Shown one piece after another: positions 6,360 through 12,973 of a stretch of 22,237 nucleotides of DNA. The notes beneath the pieces are model-generated. The model made no database searches and had not been told where the DNA came from. It saw only the letters and a program-made list of their open reading frames with translations. How positions within the stretch are numbered: position 1 is the stretch's first letter; each line of letters opens with the position of its first letter. The DNA is from JAOAJC01 sp964481185 (GTDB taxonomy: Archaea > Nanobdellota > Nanobdellia > Pacearchaeales > GW2011-AR1). The translations under genes were made by a program, and so were the position numbers. The DNA lies in NCBI GenBank assembly GCA_964481185.1, contig CAYZSY010000009.1:1-22237 (forward strand), given 5' to 3'.

Positions 6360-6662
6360 TTACAATTTTACCTCCACATTTTCTAACAATATATCTATTC
6401 CGCAGGCAGTCAACCTCTGCCCGTCATTTTTATTTATTTTGAGCCAGTGTCTAGATGAAATGGGAAAAATAACTCCTTCTTCTGAAAGATGCATATCTCC
6501 CTTGCCTATGAGAATAACAGAATCTTCTTCGTAAAATGCTGCAAAATTGTTTGCGTCGCCTGTTGCCTCTCCAATATATCTTGCACTAACTATCTTTTCT
6601 TTTGAAGACTGCCTTAGTTTATATCTAAGATTTTTTATTAAATTTGGTCTTTTAAATTCCAT
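6360..6662 (-). CDS. Unassigned 100-aa protein between L23 and L2
   Basis: I do not recognise this protein. It begins MEFKRPNLIKNLRYKLRQSS and continues ARYIGEATGDANNFAAFYEE and IFPISSRHWLKINKNDGQRL, ending ENVEVKL. It is soluble-looking with a basic N-terminus and an alternating hydrophobic C-terminal half. It starts one base after the L23 stop and ends two bases before L2, and it carries the L2 ribosome binding site. L23-L2 is nearly always adjacent in archaea, so the insertion is unexpected. Tight packing supports it being a real gene. Confidence 0.75.
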   Translation of the reverse strand: MEFKRPNLIKNLRYKLRQSSKEKIVSARYIGEATGDANNFAAFYEEDSVILIGKGDMHLSEEGVIFPISSRHWLKINKNDGQRLTACGIDILLENVEVKL

Positions 6663-6663
6663 T

Positions 6664-6906
6664 TTAAATCATCCCTAACTTTGTGGCAATATCAATTGCT
6701 GGATTTGCCTTATTTAATTTGACGAATGCAAATTTTTTGTTTGCTTTAACAAGAGTTCTAACGCTTGAAACTTTTACAGAAAACAAAGATTCAATTTCTT
6801 TCTTTATTTCAGTCTTTGTTACTCTTCTTTCTGTCTCAAACAATAGAGTATTATCTAAGTCTATCATCTTTACTGCTTTTTCCGATGTTATTGGGCGCAA
6901 ATTCAT
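6664..6906 (-). CDS. rpl23: Ribosomal protein uL23
   Basis: This 80-aa protein at the tunnel exit is a docking point for SRP and chaperones. The sequence MNLRPITSEKAVKMIDLDNT, then KTEIKKEIESLFSVKVSSVR and KFAFVKLNKANPAIDIATKL, matches the archaeal L23 pattern and length. Its ATG overlaps the L4 stop (ATGA, 6903-6906). Confidence 0.96.
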   Translation of the reverse strand: MNLRPITSEKAVKMIDLDNTLLFETERRVTKTEIKKEIESLFSVKVSSVRTLVKANKKFAFVKLNKANPAIDIATKLGMI

Positions 6907-7679
6907 TGTTTATTCTCCCTGCTCTCCAATTCTTCCAAAGCCTTTTTTGTGTATAGTGTCAATCTGCCAAGGGGATACAAATCTGCAATCTCGAGATTAT
7001 TTAATTTTCTGACATCAACTCCCTTTAGTTTTATGTTCTCGTCTTTTCCTGAAACCAAAAGCAATCCTGCATTTGATTTGTATTTTCTGCCTCTTGTTTT
7101 TCCTTTTCCTGCCCTGACTACTTTGTCTTTGAGCACAAGATAAAACAAATCTCCAAATATTTTTCTCATTGCTTCAAATGCTTCTTTTGTCTTGTTTGGA
7201 ACTGCTTCTATAACAAAAGGAGCATATTTTATGTCCTTGAGAGAAGAATATCTCCTCAAAATGTAATCTTTGTTTGATGTAGATGCGATAGCTGAAGTCA
7301 TTGCAAGCTTAATTTCTTTCTTGTTTATTTTTAGGGGAGAATAAACGCCCTTAGGAGGATGAGCTCTTCTTCCGCCTCTTGCAGAAGAAACTTCAGCTCC
7401 AACCCAGTAGAATTGTGTTCCTCTTCTCGACATTCTTTTTCTTGGAACTCTTGAAATTCCCTTTCCATAAGCTCCTTTCCATTTGTGTCTTCTATGAGAA
7501 ATTGTTCCTGAAGCAACGTGCCTCTTTCCAGCTTCTCCATAAGATGAATAGGGCTGGAATTCTTTTTCAGCTTCAAACAGCTTAAGAGCAAGGTCTTCTC
7601 TAACTGGAAGATTAAAAATTCCTGGAAGCTCTATCTCTGATTTCTTTTCGCCTTTTGTTGTAAATAGCTGCGCTTTCAT
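6903..7679 (-). CDS. rpl4: Ribosomal protein uL4
   Basis: This 258-aa large-subunit protein has an extended loop that lines the exit tunnel. The archaeal/eukaryotic L4 loop is clear: SSYGEAGKRHVASGTISHRR, KWKGAYGKGISRVPRKRMSR and SSARGGRRAHPPKGVYSPLK (about residues 44-120). The C-terminal globular part includes RAGKGKTRGRKYKSNAGLLL. Its ATG overlaps the L3 stop (ATGA, 7676-7679). Confidence 0.97.
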   Translation of the reverse strand: MKAQLFTTKGEKKSEIELPGIFNLPVREDLALKLFEAEKEFQPYSSYGEAGKRHVASGTISHRRHKWKGAYGKGISRVPRKRMSRRGTQFYWVGAEVSSARGGRRAHPPKGVYSPLKINKKEIKLAMTSAIASTSNKDYILRRYSSLKDIKYAPFVIEAVPNKTKEAFEAMRKIFGDLFYLVLKDKVVRAGKGKTRGRKYKSNAGLLLVSGKDENIKLKGVDVRKLNNLEIADLYPLGRLTLYTKKALEELESRENKQ

Positions 7680-8626
7680 AGTTCCAGCTCCACTAGCTCG
7701 TATTTTTTCTTTGCCATCGTTTTAGTAGGCCTGAAAGAGGGAGTGAGAAGAATCTGCCTCTTTTGGGGGCCTTGAACAGAACCTTTCAGAAGGATGTATG
7801 AAGAATTTATATTTCCGTACTGCTTGAATCCAGATTTTGGATTAATGTTTTTTTCTGAAATTGTTCCTGAGCCTATTACTTTATTGTTATAAATTACTCT
7901 TGAGAACATTCCTAATTGTCCTGCCATGGCAACTCTGAATGATGTGTGGGCAGGATGCCATGGACCAAGAGTTCCAGGACGTCTTACTCCTTTCTCTGAC
8001 TTGTGAGCTTTCAATCCAATTCCCATTCTTTTAACAGGGCCGACAAGGCCTTTGCCTTTTGTCAATCCTCTTGCATCAAGAAGAGAATATTTAAGAAAAT
8101 CCTTTAGGGAAATTTCTTTTCCTGCCATGGATTTTGCAAATGCCAATTTGTCTTTTGCTTCAACTGCAAGCTCTATCAAATCTGGAGTTTTCTTTATTGA
8201 AGTTTGCGAAGGCATTGAATACATAATTAATCTCAAATCATCAAATTCCTTTGGAGCTTCTGAATCAAGATTTTTTGGCTGTCTTGGAGCAAGAATGATT
8301 CTCTTTAATTCCTTGTCATTTGAGACAACAACATCTTTCAAAACCTTGTTATTTTTGTAGAATCTGACAGAATATATTTTCATGTTTGGCGTTTCGAGAA
8401 CAGTTACAGGAATGTAAATTTTCTTTCCCTGCGTCATTGACTTGTCTGTTGAGTCTTTTACAAGCGCTGTTCCCATTCCAACTTTGTAAGCTATGAATCC
8501 TAAAATAGAATCTGTTTTTCCGTCGCCCTTTACAACATCCCAGTTAACACTAGGAATTGCCTTTTCTGCCCTTTTTCTAGGCCAATATTGAAGGCTTCCA
8601 AATCTTGGATGAGTTCCGCCTGCCAT
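7676..8626 (-). CDS. rpl3: Ribosomal protein uL3
   Basis: This is the first gene of the operon, a 316-aa protein that reaches towards the peptidyl-transferase centre. The start MAGGTHPRFGSLQYWPRKRA and the segment VGPVKRMGIGLKAHKSEKGV followed by RRPGTLGPWHPAHTSFRVAM (about residues 190-235) are typical of archaeal/eukaryotic L3. It is slightly shorter than many archaeal L3 proteins. The ATG follows an A-rich leader. Confidence 0.97.
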   Translation of the reverse strand: MAGGTHPRFGSLQYWPRKRAEKAIPSVNWDVVKGDGKTDSILGFIAYKVGMGTALVKDSTDKSMTQGKKIYIPVTVLETPNMKIYSVRFYKNNKVLKDVVVSNDKELKRIILAPRQPKNLDSEAPKEFDDLRLIMYSMPSQTSIKKTPDLIELAVEAKDKLAFAKSMAGKEISLKDFLKYSLLDARGLTKGKGLVGPVKRMGIGLKAHKSEKGVRRPGTLGPWHPAHTSFRVAMAGQLGMFSRVIYNNKVIGSGTISEKNINPKSGFKQYGNINSSYILLKGSVQGPQKRQILLTPSFRPTKTMAKKKYELVELEL

Positions 8627-8670
8627 TTTGTTTTGTTATTTTTGATGAATTTTAATTCAAGTTTAATTCA

Positions 8671-8680
8671 AATATTTTTT
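8671..8680 (-). promoter_or_regulatory. Possible TATA-like box for the ribosomal protein operon
   Basis: On the minus strand AAAAAATATT lies 45-54 nt before the L3 ATG, which would give a leader of about 25 nt. Between them TTGAATTAAA occurs twice in tandem (within 8650-8670). The assignment rests on position and base composition only; the start site could lie further upstream, including in the structured region 8732-8856. Confidence 0.3.
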
Positions 8681-8731
8681 AGATATTTGCAAATAAGCAT
8701 TAATTATTGTATTAACTAATACCTGTAAAAT

Positions 8732-8856
8732 ACAGAAATTCTGATTTCTGTCTCTTCAATTCCAGTTGAATAGGCTTGGATTGAAGACTAGGCCAACTTC
8801 GCCTTATCCTCCGCACCACCAGAGGACTTTCGTCAATTAGATTCAAATCTAGTTGA
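8732..8856. other. Hairpin-rich intergenic stretch, possible structured RNA
   Basis: The gap 8627-8963 holds no gene I can support, but four successive hairpins can be drawn. They are 8732-8739/8744-8751 (8 bp, loop TCTG), 8753-8764/8777-8787 (11 bp with one bulge), 8807-8811/8822-8826 (5 bp, loop of 10) and 8833-8842/8847-8856 (10 bp, loop TCAA). The last contains a T-G pair when read on the plus strand, which becomes an A-C mismatch on the minus strand and mildly favours a plus-strand RNA. It is also more GC-rich than its surroundings and is followed by a T-rich run at 8866-8870. It could instead be the far 5' leader of the L3 operon. Confidence 0.45.
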
Positions 8857-8913
8857 TTTTGGGGGTTTTTAAACCTTGTTCTGATGAAAATTAAAGGAAT
8901 AAAAGAAGACTTG

Positions 8914-8963
8914 TTTTAACTTGTATCCTTTATATGTAAAAATACAATAATCGGCGCAATAAT
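8914..8963. repeat. Imperfect direct repeat, copy 1, beside the toxin gene
   Basis: This 50-base stretch begins TTTTAACTTGTATCC and matches 9587-9636 at about 40 of 50 positions without gaps. It lies immediately after the toxin stop codon in the minus-strand sense. Confidence 0.7.
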
Positions 8964-9269
8964 CTATACAGATAACTTCTTAATAATCTCATTTATAATA
9001 ATCTTTTTCTTTTCATTTGATAAAGAAAAAAGAGTCTTTTTAACCATCTTTTCAGAAATTGTAAAAATATAATTTAGTTTTATAACACTTTCTTTTATAG
9101 CTCCTTCCTTTTTTGTCAATGGAATTCCGCCCATCTTTAAATTACTTGTTATTCCAGCTACAACTATATTGCCATACTCTTCAAATAATACTGCTGCAGG
9201 TCTTGTTTTAATATCTGGAGAATCTGCAAATTGAATTTCTGTAAGAACAACCTCTCCCAACTTATGCAT
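8964..9269 (-). CDS. MazF/PemK-family endoribonuclease toxin
   Basis: With the start at 9269 this is a 101-aa protein of the MazF/PemK (CcdB-fold) family, whose members typically cleave mRNA. The family N-terminal pattern is visible: LGEVVLTEIQFADSPDIKTR then PAAVL (residues 4-28), with R23-P24 in the usual basic position, followed by the AGITSN strand (about 38-43) with the conserved threonine/serine. The frame is open further upstream, but those residues overlap the antitoxin gene and are unlike the family. The ATG at 9269 gives normal length and an 8-base overlap with the antitoxin, typical of these pairs. The C-terminus is a basic helix. Confidence 0.85.
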   Translation of the reverse strand: MHKLGEVVLTEIQFADSPDIKTRPAAVLFEEYGNIVVAGITSNLKMGGIPLTKKEGAIKESVIKLNYIFTISEKMVKKTLFSLSNEKKKIIINEIIKKLSV

Positions 9270-9486
9270 TTTCCCAAGCCTCGTCTTCCTTATTACTCCA
9301 TAACTCCTGCATTTTTGGCTGTTGTATTTTGTGCAAAAATTCATCATATTGACTTCTTTTTTTTGTTTCAAGAAAGATTTTTATCATCTTTCTCAATAAT
9401 TCATTATAAGTTTCTCTGGGGTACTCTTTTGTTTCCTTCAAAAGTTTTACGGTTTCTTTGCTTAAGATAATTGTTGTCTGTGTCAT
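9262..9486 (-). CDS. Antitoxin partner of the MazF-like toxin
   Basis: This 74-aa protein lies directly upstream of and overlaps the toxin. The N-terminus MTQTTIILSKETVKLLKETK has the beta-strand then helix pattern of ribbon-helix-helix-type DNA-binding antitoxins (TTIILSKETVKLL), and the acidic, tryptophan-containing C-terminus (ELWSNKEDEAWENA) is the kind of flexible tail that wraps a MazF dimer. The ribbon-helix-helix call is inference from pattern. The ATG lies inside a perfect palindrome and about 25 nt downstream of a TATA box, which suggests a leaderless mRNA and autorepression. Confidence 0.75.
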   Translation of the reverse strand: MTQTTIILSKETVKLLKETKEYPRETYNELLRKMIKIFLETKKRSQYDEFLHKIQQPKMQELWSNKEDEAWENA

Positions 9487-9504
9487 ATATAGTTAACTAT
9501 ATAT
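9485..9504. promoter_or_regulatory. Palindromic operator of the toxin-antitoxin operon
   Basis: ATATATAGTTAACTATATAT is a perfect 20-bp palindrome centred on GTTAAC. It overlaps the antitoxin ATG and the expected transcription start. Dimeric ribbon-helix-helix antitoxins typically bind such sites and repress their own operon, so the likely ligand is the antitoxin or the toxin-antitoxin complex. Confidence 0.7.
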
Positions 9505-9508
9505 AAAC

Positions 9509-9516
9509 TATATAAA
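9509..9516 (-). promoter_or_regulatory. TATA box of the toxin-antitoxin operon
   Basis: TTTATATA on the minus strand lies 23-30 nt before the antitoxin ATG, the archaeal TATA-to-start distance. Transcription should begin at or next to the start codon. The palindrome lies between the box and the start. Confidence 0.65.
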
Positions 9517-9586
9517 TCTTCCTATCATGAAGAAGAGTTTAATTAATACTATAAAATTAACTGAAACATGGAGGTTATTACTCTTA

Positions 9587-9636
9587 TTTTAACTTGTATC
9601 CCGTATATGTGAAAAAGTAATAATTGGTTTAATAAT
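9587..9636. repeat. Imperfect direct repeat, copy 2, upstream of the antitoxin
   Basis: This 50-base stretch matches 8914-8963 at about 40 of 50 positions in the same orientation. It lies 23 bases past the stop codon of the PP2C-like gene. The two copies bracket the toxin-antitoxin pair and its promoter. Confidence 0.7.
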
Positions 9637-9658
9637 ATTACTAACTAGAGTAATAATT

Positions 9659-10477
9659 TTATTGGTAAACAACTAAAGACCCCTCTGTTCTTACATTTTC
9701 TTGGCAAATTCTTTTTAATCCTCTAATATCTCTTTCTGCTATTTTATGAGAAAATGCATTTGAATAAATAGTGCCTTCTAATCCATCTGTATAAACAACT
9801 ATGGCATCTCTCTCGCTCAAATTTCCACTTCCGACTCTTACATATTTCATTGCGTTTGCCTGTCCAGTCAAAACACCAAAAGAGGGATTTTTTGGATTAT
9901 TTCTGTAATTCATTCTGATTTCTCTTCTAATTTCGGGCATTCTCCAGCCAGCATCTTTTCCGAATTTCTTTCTTATTTGTGGCCAAAAGCATTTGTCATA
10001 TTTATCGGGTCCTTGATTTTCTGTTCTGAATTTTAATTTTCCATTACTGTCAAAAACAGCAACCCCACAATCGCAGATAAAGCCATAATGGAATTTATTT
10101 CCAACAACAACCACTCCTGCAGAGACACAGCCTGCTAAATCATTTGTTACATAATCAGGTTTTGGGATATGAACCTTATTCCATCTTCTTATCTCGCTAT
10201 TGATATTTCTAAAAACTGCGTTTATGCCCAACTTATTATATTCCCTTAATCTCAAGAAACCTTGAGTAAATGTATCGGCCACAATTTTTGCAGGACTTAT
10301 TTTAGGATAATTCTGAGCAAATTCTTTCTTTGTCTCTGGCAAAACTTCAGCGGGGTCTCTTGTAACTCCATCTGCAATTGCTAAAATGAGTTTCTTGCTA
10401 TCAAAAGCAAAAGAATCCTCTATAGGAATGCCTAATTTTCTGTGCTCTTTACTTTCAACATTAAATCCGGATATCAT
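9659..10477 (-). CDS. Divergent PP2C-type (PPM) serine/threonine phosphatase
   Basis: This 272-aa cytoplasmic protein has the PPM order of motifs. GIPIEDSFAF (D21) and LILAIADGV (D36-G37) form the first metal-binding pair. GCVSAGVVVVGNKFHYGFIC followed by D136 corresponds to the GTTA and vGDSR strands, and DAIVVYTDGLEG (D231) corresponds to the SDG motif. The usual DGxGG is DGVTR and the GDS motif is CDC, so it is divergent and substrate or activity may differ. The segment 150-200 is rich in aromatic and basic residues and has no clear parallel. It has no membrane segment. It is transcribed alone, judging by its own TATA box and the separate operator downstream. Confidence 0.75.
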   Translation of the reverse strand: MISGFNVESKEHRKLGIPIEDSFAFDSKKLILAIADGVTRDPAEVLPETKKEFAQNYPKISPAKIVADTFTQGFLRLREYNKLGINAVFRNINSEIRRWNKVHIPKPDYVTNDLAGCVSAGVVVVGNKFHYGFICDCGVAVFDSNGKLKFRTENQGPDKYDKCFWPQIRKKFGKDAGWRMPEIRREIRMNYRNNPKNPSFGVLTGQANAMKYVRVGSGNLSERDAIVVYTDGLEGTIYSNAFSHKIAERDIRGLKRICQENVRTEGSLVVYQ

Positions 10478-10500
10478 AAAAAAGCTAAAAAAATGTACTT

Positions 10501-10508
10501 TTTAAATA
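10501..10508 (-). promoter_or_regulatory. TATA box of the PP2C-like gene
   Basis: TATTTAAA on the minus strand lies 24-31 nt before the ATG at 10477, consistent with a leaderless transcript. Confidence 0.5.
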
Positions 10509-10561
10509 TGCCCTTAAGAAGAATAATCTATACGGGCATATCAACTAAATATAGAGGGTTA

Positions 10562-11290
10562 TTAATCCTGCTCGATTCTTGGGGCAAGGATAAAAGAGAG
10601 CATGACATTGCCTGTCGGGAAGTTTATTCTCATTGGATGATTGTCAGAGAAATTGATTGAGACATTGGACGAGATTTTTGCCCCTTTTGTGAATTTGTTG
10701 AGATATTCTAGAGAGAATCTTGCAGTGCTGAAATCAGAATGAATTTCTACCTCATCAGATGAGAATTGGGCTCTTGCTGAATTAAGAGGACCTTTTGCTT
10801 CAACTGTAAATTTGTTTGGCTCTGCTATAAAAGTGCAGGCATCCGAGACAACAAGGCAGTCTTCTATAACTTCAACAAAAGAATCTGAAGACATTTTTAT
10901 AACTGATTTGAATTCCCAGACTGGAAGCTCTTTTTCCTCAACGTCAATATCTATAAGTGAAAGTGTAAAATCTCTCTTAATCTTGTCCTGAATGCTTATG
11001 TTGAGCAGATTATCCTGCTTTGATATAGTTAAAGAAGAACCAAGCTGGCATCTTCTCAAGACTGCCTTTAAATTCTCAAGGCTTAATCCTAAAATTTCAT
11101 CGTTTTGCAGTTCAAATTGAGAAAAAAGATCTGAAGGAATCTTAAAGTAAACCATTGCAACATTTGCAGGGTCTATTGCTGTGAGGGACAATCCTTCTTT
11201 TGTCACTTTTATCTTTACTTCTGTAACCAGTTCTGAAATGATTGAAATTATGTCTGAAAGAATCTTCGGGCTATCTAATTTTAACTGCAT
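10562..11290 (-). CDS. pcn: DNA polymerase sliding clamp PCNA
   Basis: This 242-aa replication clamp encircles DNA and tethers polymerase, ligase and FEN1. The start MQLKLDSPKILSDIISIISE, GLSLTAIDPANVAMVYFKIP (about residues 33-52) and the C-terminal NHPMRINFPTGNVMLSFILA followed by PRIEQD are diagnostic of archaeal PCNA, and the length is standard. The gene is divergent from the primase and shares a short intergenic region with it, grouping two replication functions. Its mRNA is probably leaderless from the CTTATAAG box. Confidence 0.97.
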   Translation of the reverse strand: MQLKLDSPKILSDIISIISELVTEVKIKVTKEGLSLTAIDPANVAMVYFKIPSDLFSQFELQNDEILGLSLENLKAVLRRCQLGSSLTISKQDNLLNISIQDKIKRDFTLSLIDIDVEEKELPVWEFKSVIKMSSDSFVEVIEDCLVVSDACTFIAEPNKFTVEAKGPLNSARAQFSSDEVEIHSDFSTARFSLEYLNKFTKGAKISSNVSINFSDNHPMRINFPTGNVMLSFILAPRIEQD

Positions 11291-11312
11291 ATTTTTAGAG
11301 ATTGATTTTGAG

Positions 11313-11320
11313 CTTATAAG
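11313..11320 (-). promoter_or_regulatory. TATA box of PCNA
   Basis: CTTATAAG, itself palindromic, lies 23-30 nt before the PCNA ATG at 11290 on the minus strand. It lies too close to the in-frame ATG at 11328 on the plus strand to serve as a TATA box for that start. Confidence 0.6.
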
Positions 11321-11365
11321 GATTGTTATGTTGAATTATTACTATTCTCAAAAGAACAATAATTA

Positions 11366-11374
11366 TTATAAAAT
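11366..11374 (+). promoter_or_regulatory. TATA box of the primase gene
   Basis: TTATAAAAT lies 20-28 nt before the ATG at 11394, consistent with leaderless transcription and supporting that ATG as the primase start. Confidence 0.5.
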
Positions 11375-11393
11375 AAGCTTGGATGATTCTATT

Positions 11394-12950
11394 ATGGAAG
11401 AAAAGAATAAAGAGGAAAATAATAAAATAAAAGAAGAAAGAAGCAAAAAAGAAGAGAGAGTTCGTGCGATAACGAGGATTTATTATTCCAATCCTAGGGT
11501 TTTAGAGGCGATGGCAAAATTCTCGCAGGACCGGGAAGTTGTTCCAAGATATTTTGAGAGTTTTGGAAAAAGGCCTGATAAAATACAATATCCTTCTGAT
11601 ATAATGGGGCTTGTCAATAAGGGAGCTACTTCATTCCACGCGTCTGAAGAGATATGGAATGACCCTCTTCTATTAAACTCTGAAATTTCTTCAGAAGAGA
11701 TGAACGGGCTCAGAAAATCCTGGGATTTGCTTATTGATATAGACTCTCCATATCTTGACCTCTCAAAAGAAGCAGCGAAACTTGTAATTGAAACTCTTGA
11801 AAGATATGGGATTAAAAACTATGGATTGAAATATAGTGGTTCAAAAGGGTTTCATATTATCCTGTCTGGAAAAGCTTTCCCAAAAGAGTTTGATGGATTC
11901 AAAACAAAAGAGATATTTCCTGAATGGGCAAGAGCAATAACTGAATTTATTTTCAGCGAGATTAAACAAGAATTTAGAAGAAGAGTTGGAAAGTTAATGA
12001 GTTTTAAACATCTTGACAAAGAAAACCAGATAAGAATTTACTGCACCCAATGTAAGAATATAGCAGAAAAAGCGGAGATGGCAAAATTAAGATGCTCCAT
12101 ATGCAGTCTTGAAGTTGAAAGAAGAGGGGAGGGGAAAAATAAGTTAAGATGCATGAATGCAAACTGCAGAGGATTATTAGAAATAATTGGAACTAAAGAA
12201 TATTATTACTGCAAAAACTGTATGGATACAGACAATAATAAACTCTCGCTTTCTTCAAATAAATATCCCGAGCTTTTCAAAGAAATTGAGGGGGAGCTTG
12301 CTGATGAATATGCGGAGCTTGACCTTGTTTTGGTAGCTCCTAGGCATTTATTCAGAATGCCTTATTCCCTGCACGAGAAAACCGCTCTTGCAAGCGTTGT
12401 CATGACAAAAAACCAGATTGACTCTTTTTCTCCGCAGGATGCAAACCCTCTGAAAGTGAAAATTGTCAATTATCTTCCAGAGAGTGAGGAAGGAGAGGCA
12501 AAGAATCTTCTGGCTGCAGCTCTTGAATGGAAAAAAACAGATAGGGAAAGTGAAGAAAAAGTTTATAAAAAATATGAAAACTTTGAGAAAATAGATATAA
12601 AGGGAGTTACAGAAGAGATGTTCCCAAAACCAATTAAAAAACTTCTTCTTGGATTGAAAGAGGGAAAGAAAAGAGGTCTGTTTATTCTTATTACATTTTT
12701 ACGCTCTATTAATTTCCCCCCAGATTATATCAACCAAAAAGCAAGGGAGTGGAATAAATTAAATGAGCCTCCTTTGAGAGAAGGATATTTAAAAAGCCAG
12801 ATTGACTGGCTATTCAGACAAAAGAGAAACATTCTTCCACCAAATTACAGCAATAAAAACTTTTACAAGGATTTGGGTCTTATTGATGAGACGCCAGAGG
12901 CAAAAAACCCTATTTCAGAACTGGTAAAAAGGATAAGAATGAGAAGATAG
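11394..12950 (+). CDS. Fused archaeal DNA primase (PriS catalytic core with PriL-like C-terminus)
   Basis: With the start at 11394 this is a 518-aa protein making RNA/DNA primers. PriS motifs are clear: LLIDID (D115, D117), SGSKGFHI (148-155) and RHLFRMPYSLHEKT (317-330). Between the second and third motif lies a cysteine-rich insert with four pairs, C217/C220, C234/C237, C253/C258 and C273/C276, consistent with two zinc ribbons. Residues ~405-518 resemble the PriL C-terminal domain (PKPIKKLLLGL, RNILPPNYSNKNFYKDLGL), with no cysteines where that domain has its Fe-S ligands. The frame is open from 11181, but the upstream part overlaps PCNA. ATG 11328 is an alternative start that adds 22 residues. 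Fused compact primases are known from Nanoarchaeota. Confidence 0.88.
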   Translation: MEEKNKEENNKIKEERSKKEERVRAITRIYYSNPRVLEAMAKFSQDREVVPRYFESFGKRPDKIQYPSDIMGLVNKGATSFHASEEIWNDPLLLNSEISSEEMNGLRKSWDLLIDIDSPYLDLSKEAAKLVIETLERYGIKNYGLKYSGSKGFHIILSGKAFPKEFDGFKTKEIFPEWARAITEFIFSEIKQEFRRRVGKLMSFKHLDKENQIRIYCTQCKNIAEKAEMAKLRCSICSLEVERRGEGKNKLRCMNANCRGLLEIIGTKEYYYCKNCMDTDNNKLSLSSNKYPELFKEIEGELADEYAELDLVLVAPRHLFRMPYSLHEKTALASVVMTKNQIDSFSPQDANPLKVKIVNYLPESEEGEAKNLLAAALEWKKTDRESEEKVYKKYENFEKIDIKGVTEEMFPKPIKKLLLGLKEGKKRGLFILITFLRSINFPPDYINQKAREWNKLNEPPLREGYLKSQIDWLFRQKRNILPPNYSNKNFYKDLGLIDETPEAKNPISELVKRIRMRR

Positions 12951-12973
12951 TTTAATTAATAAAAACATTTTAA

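Noticed and set aside
8732..8840. RNase P RNA-like signatures on the minus strand (GAAAGTCC near 8830 and ACAGAA near 8752)
   Set aside because: The two elements are only about 80 nt apart, far too close for any known RNase P RNA, and the surrounding bases are better explained by local hairpins.
8833..8856. tRNA T-arm resemblance (TTCAAAT in a stem)
   Set aside because: The stem pairs around a TCAA loop, not a 7-nt T-loop, and no anticodon arm or acceptor stem can be drawn on either strand.
8880..8886. C/D-box RNA start (CTGATGA)
   Set aside because: No CTGA D box follows at a suitable distance and there is no closing stem.
9270..9371. Longer N-terminus for the MazF-like toxin
   Set aside because: The additional 34 residues overlap the antitoxin in another frame and precede the normal family start.
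11181..11393. Primase reading frame extended upstream to 11181
   Set aside because: The extra residues lie antisense to PCNA, do not resemble primase and precede the TATA box at 11366-11374.
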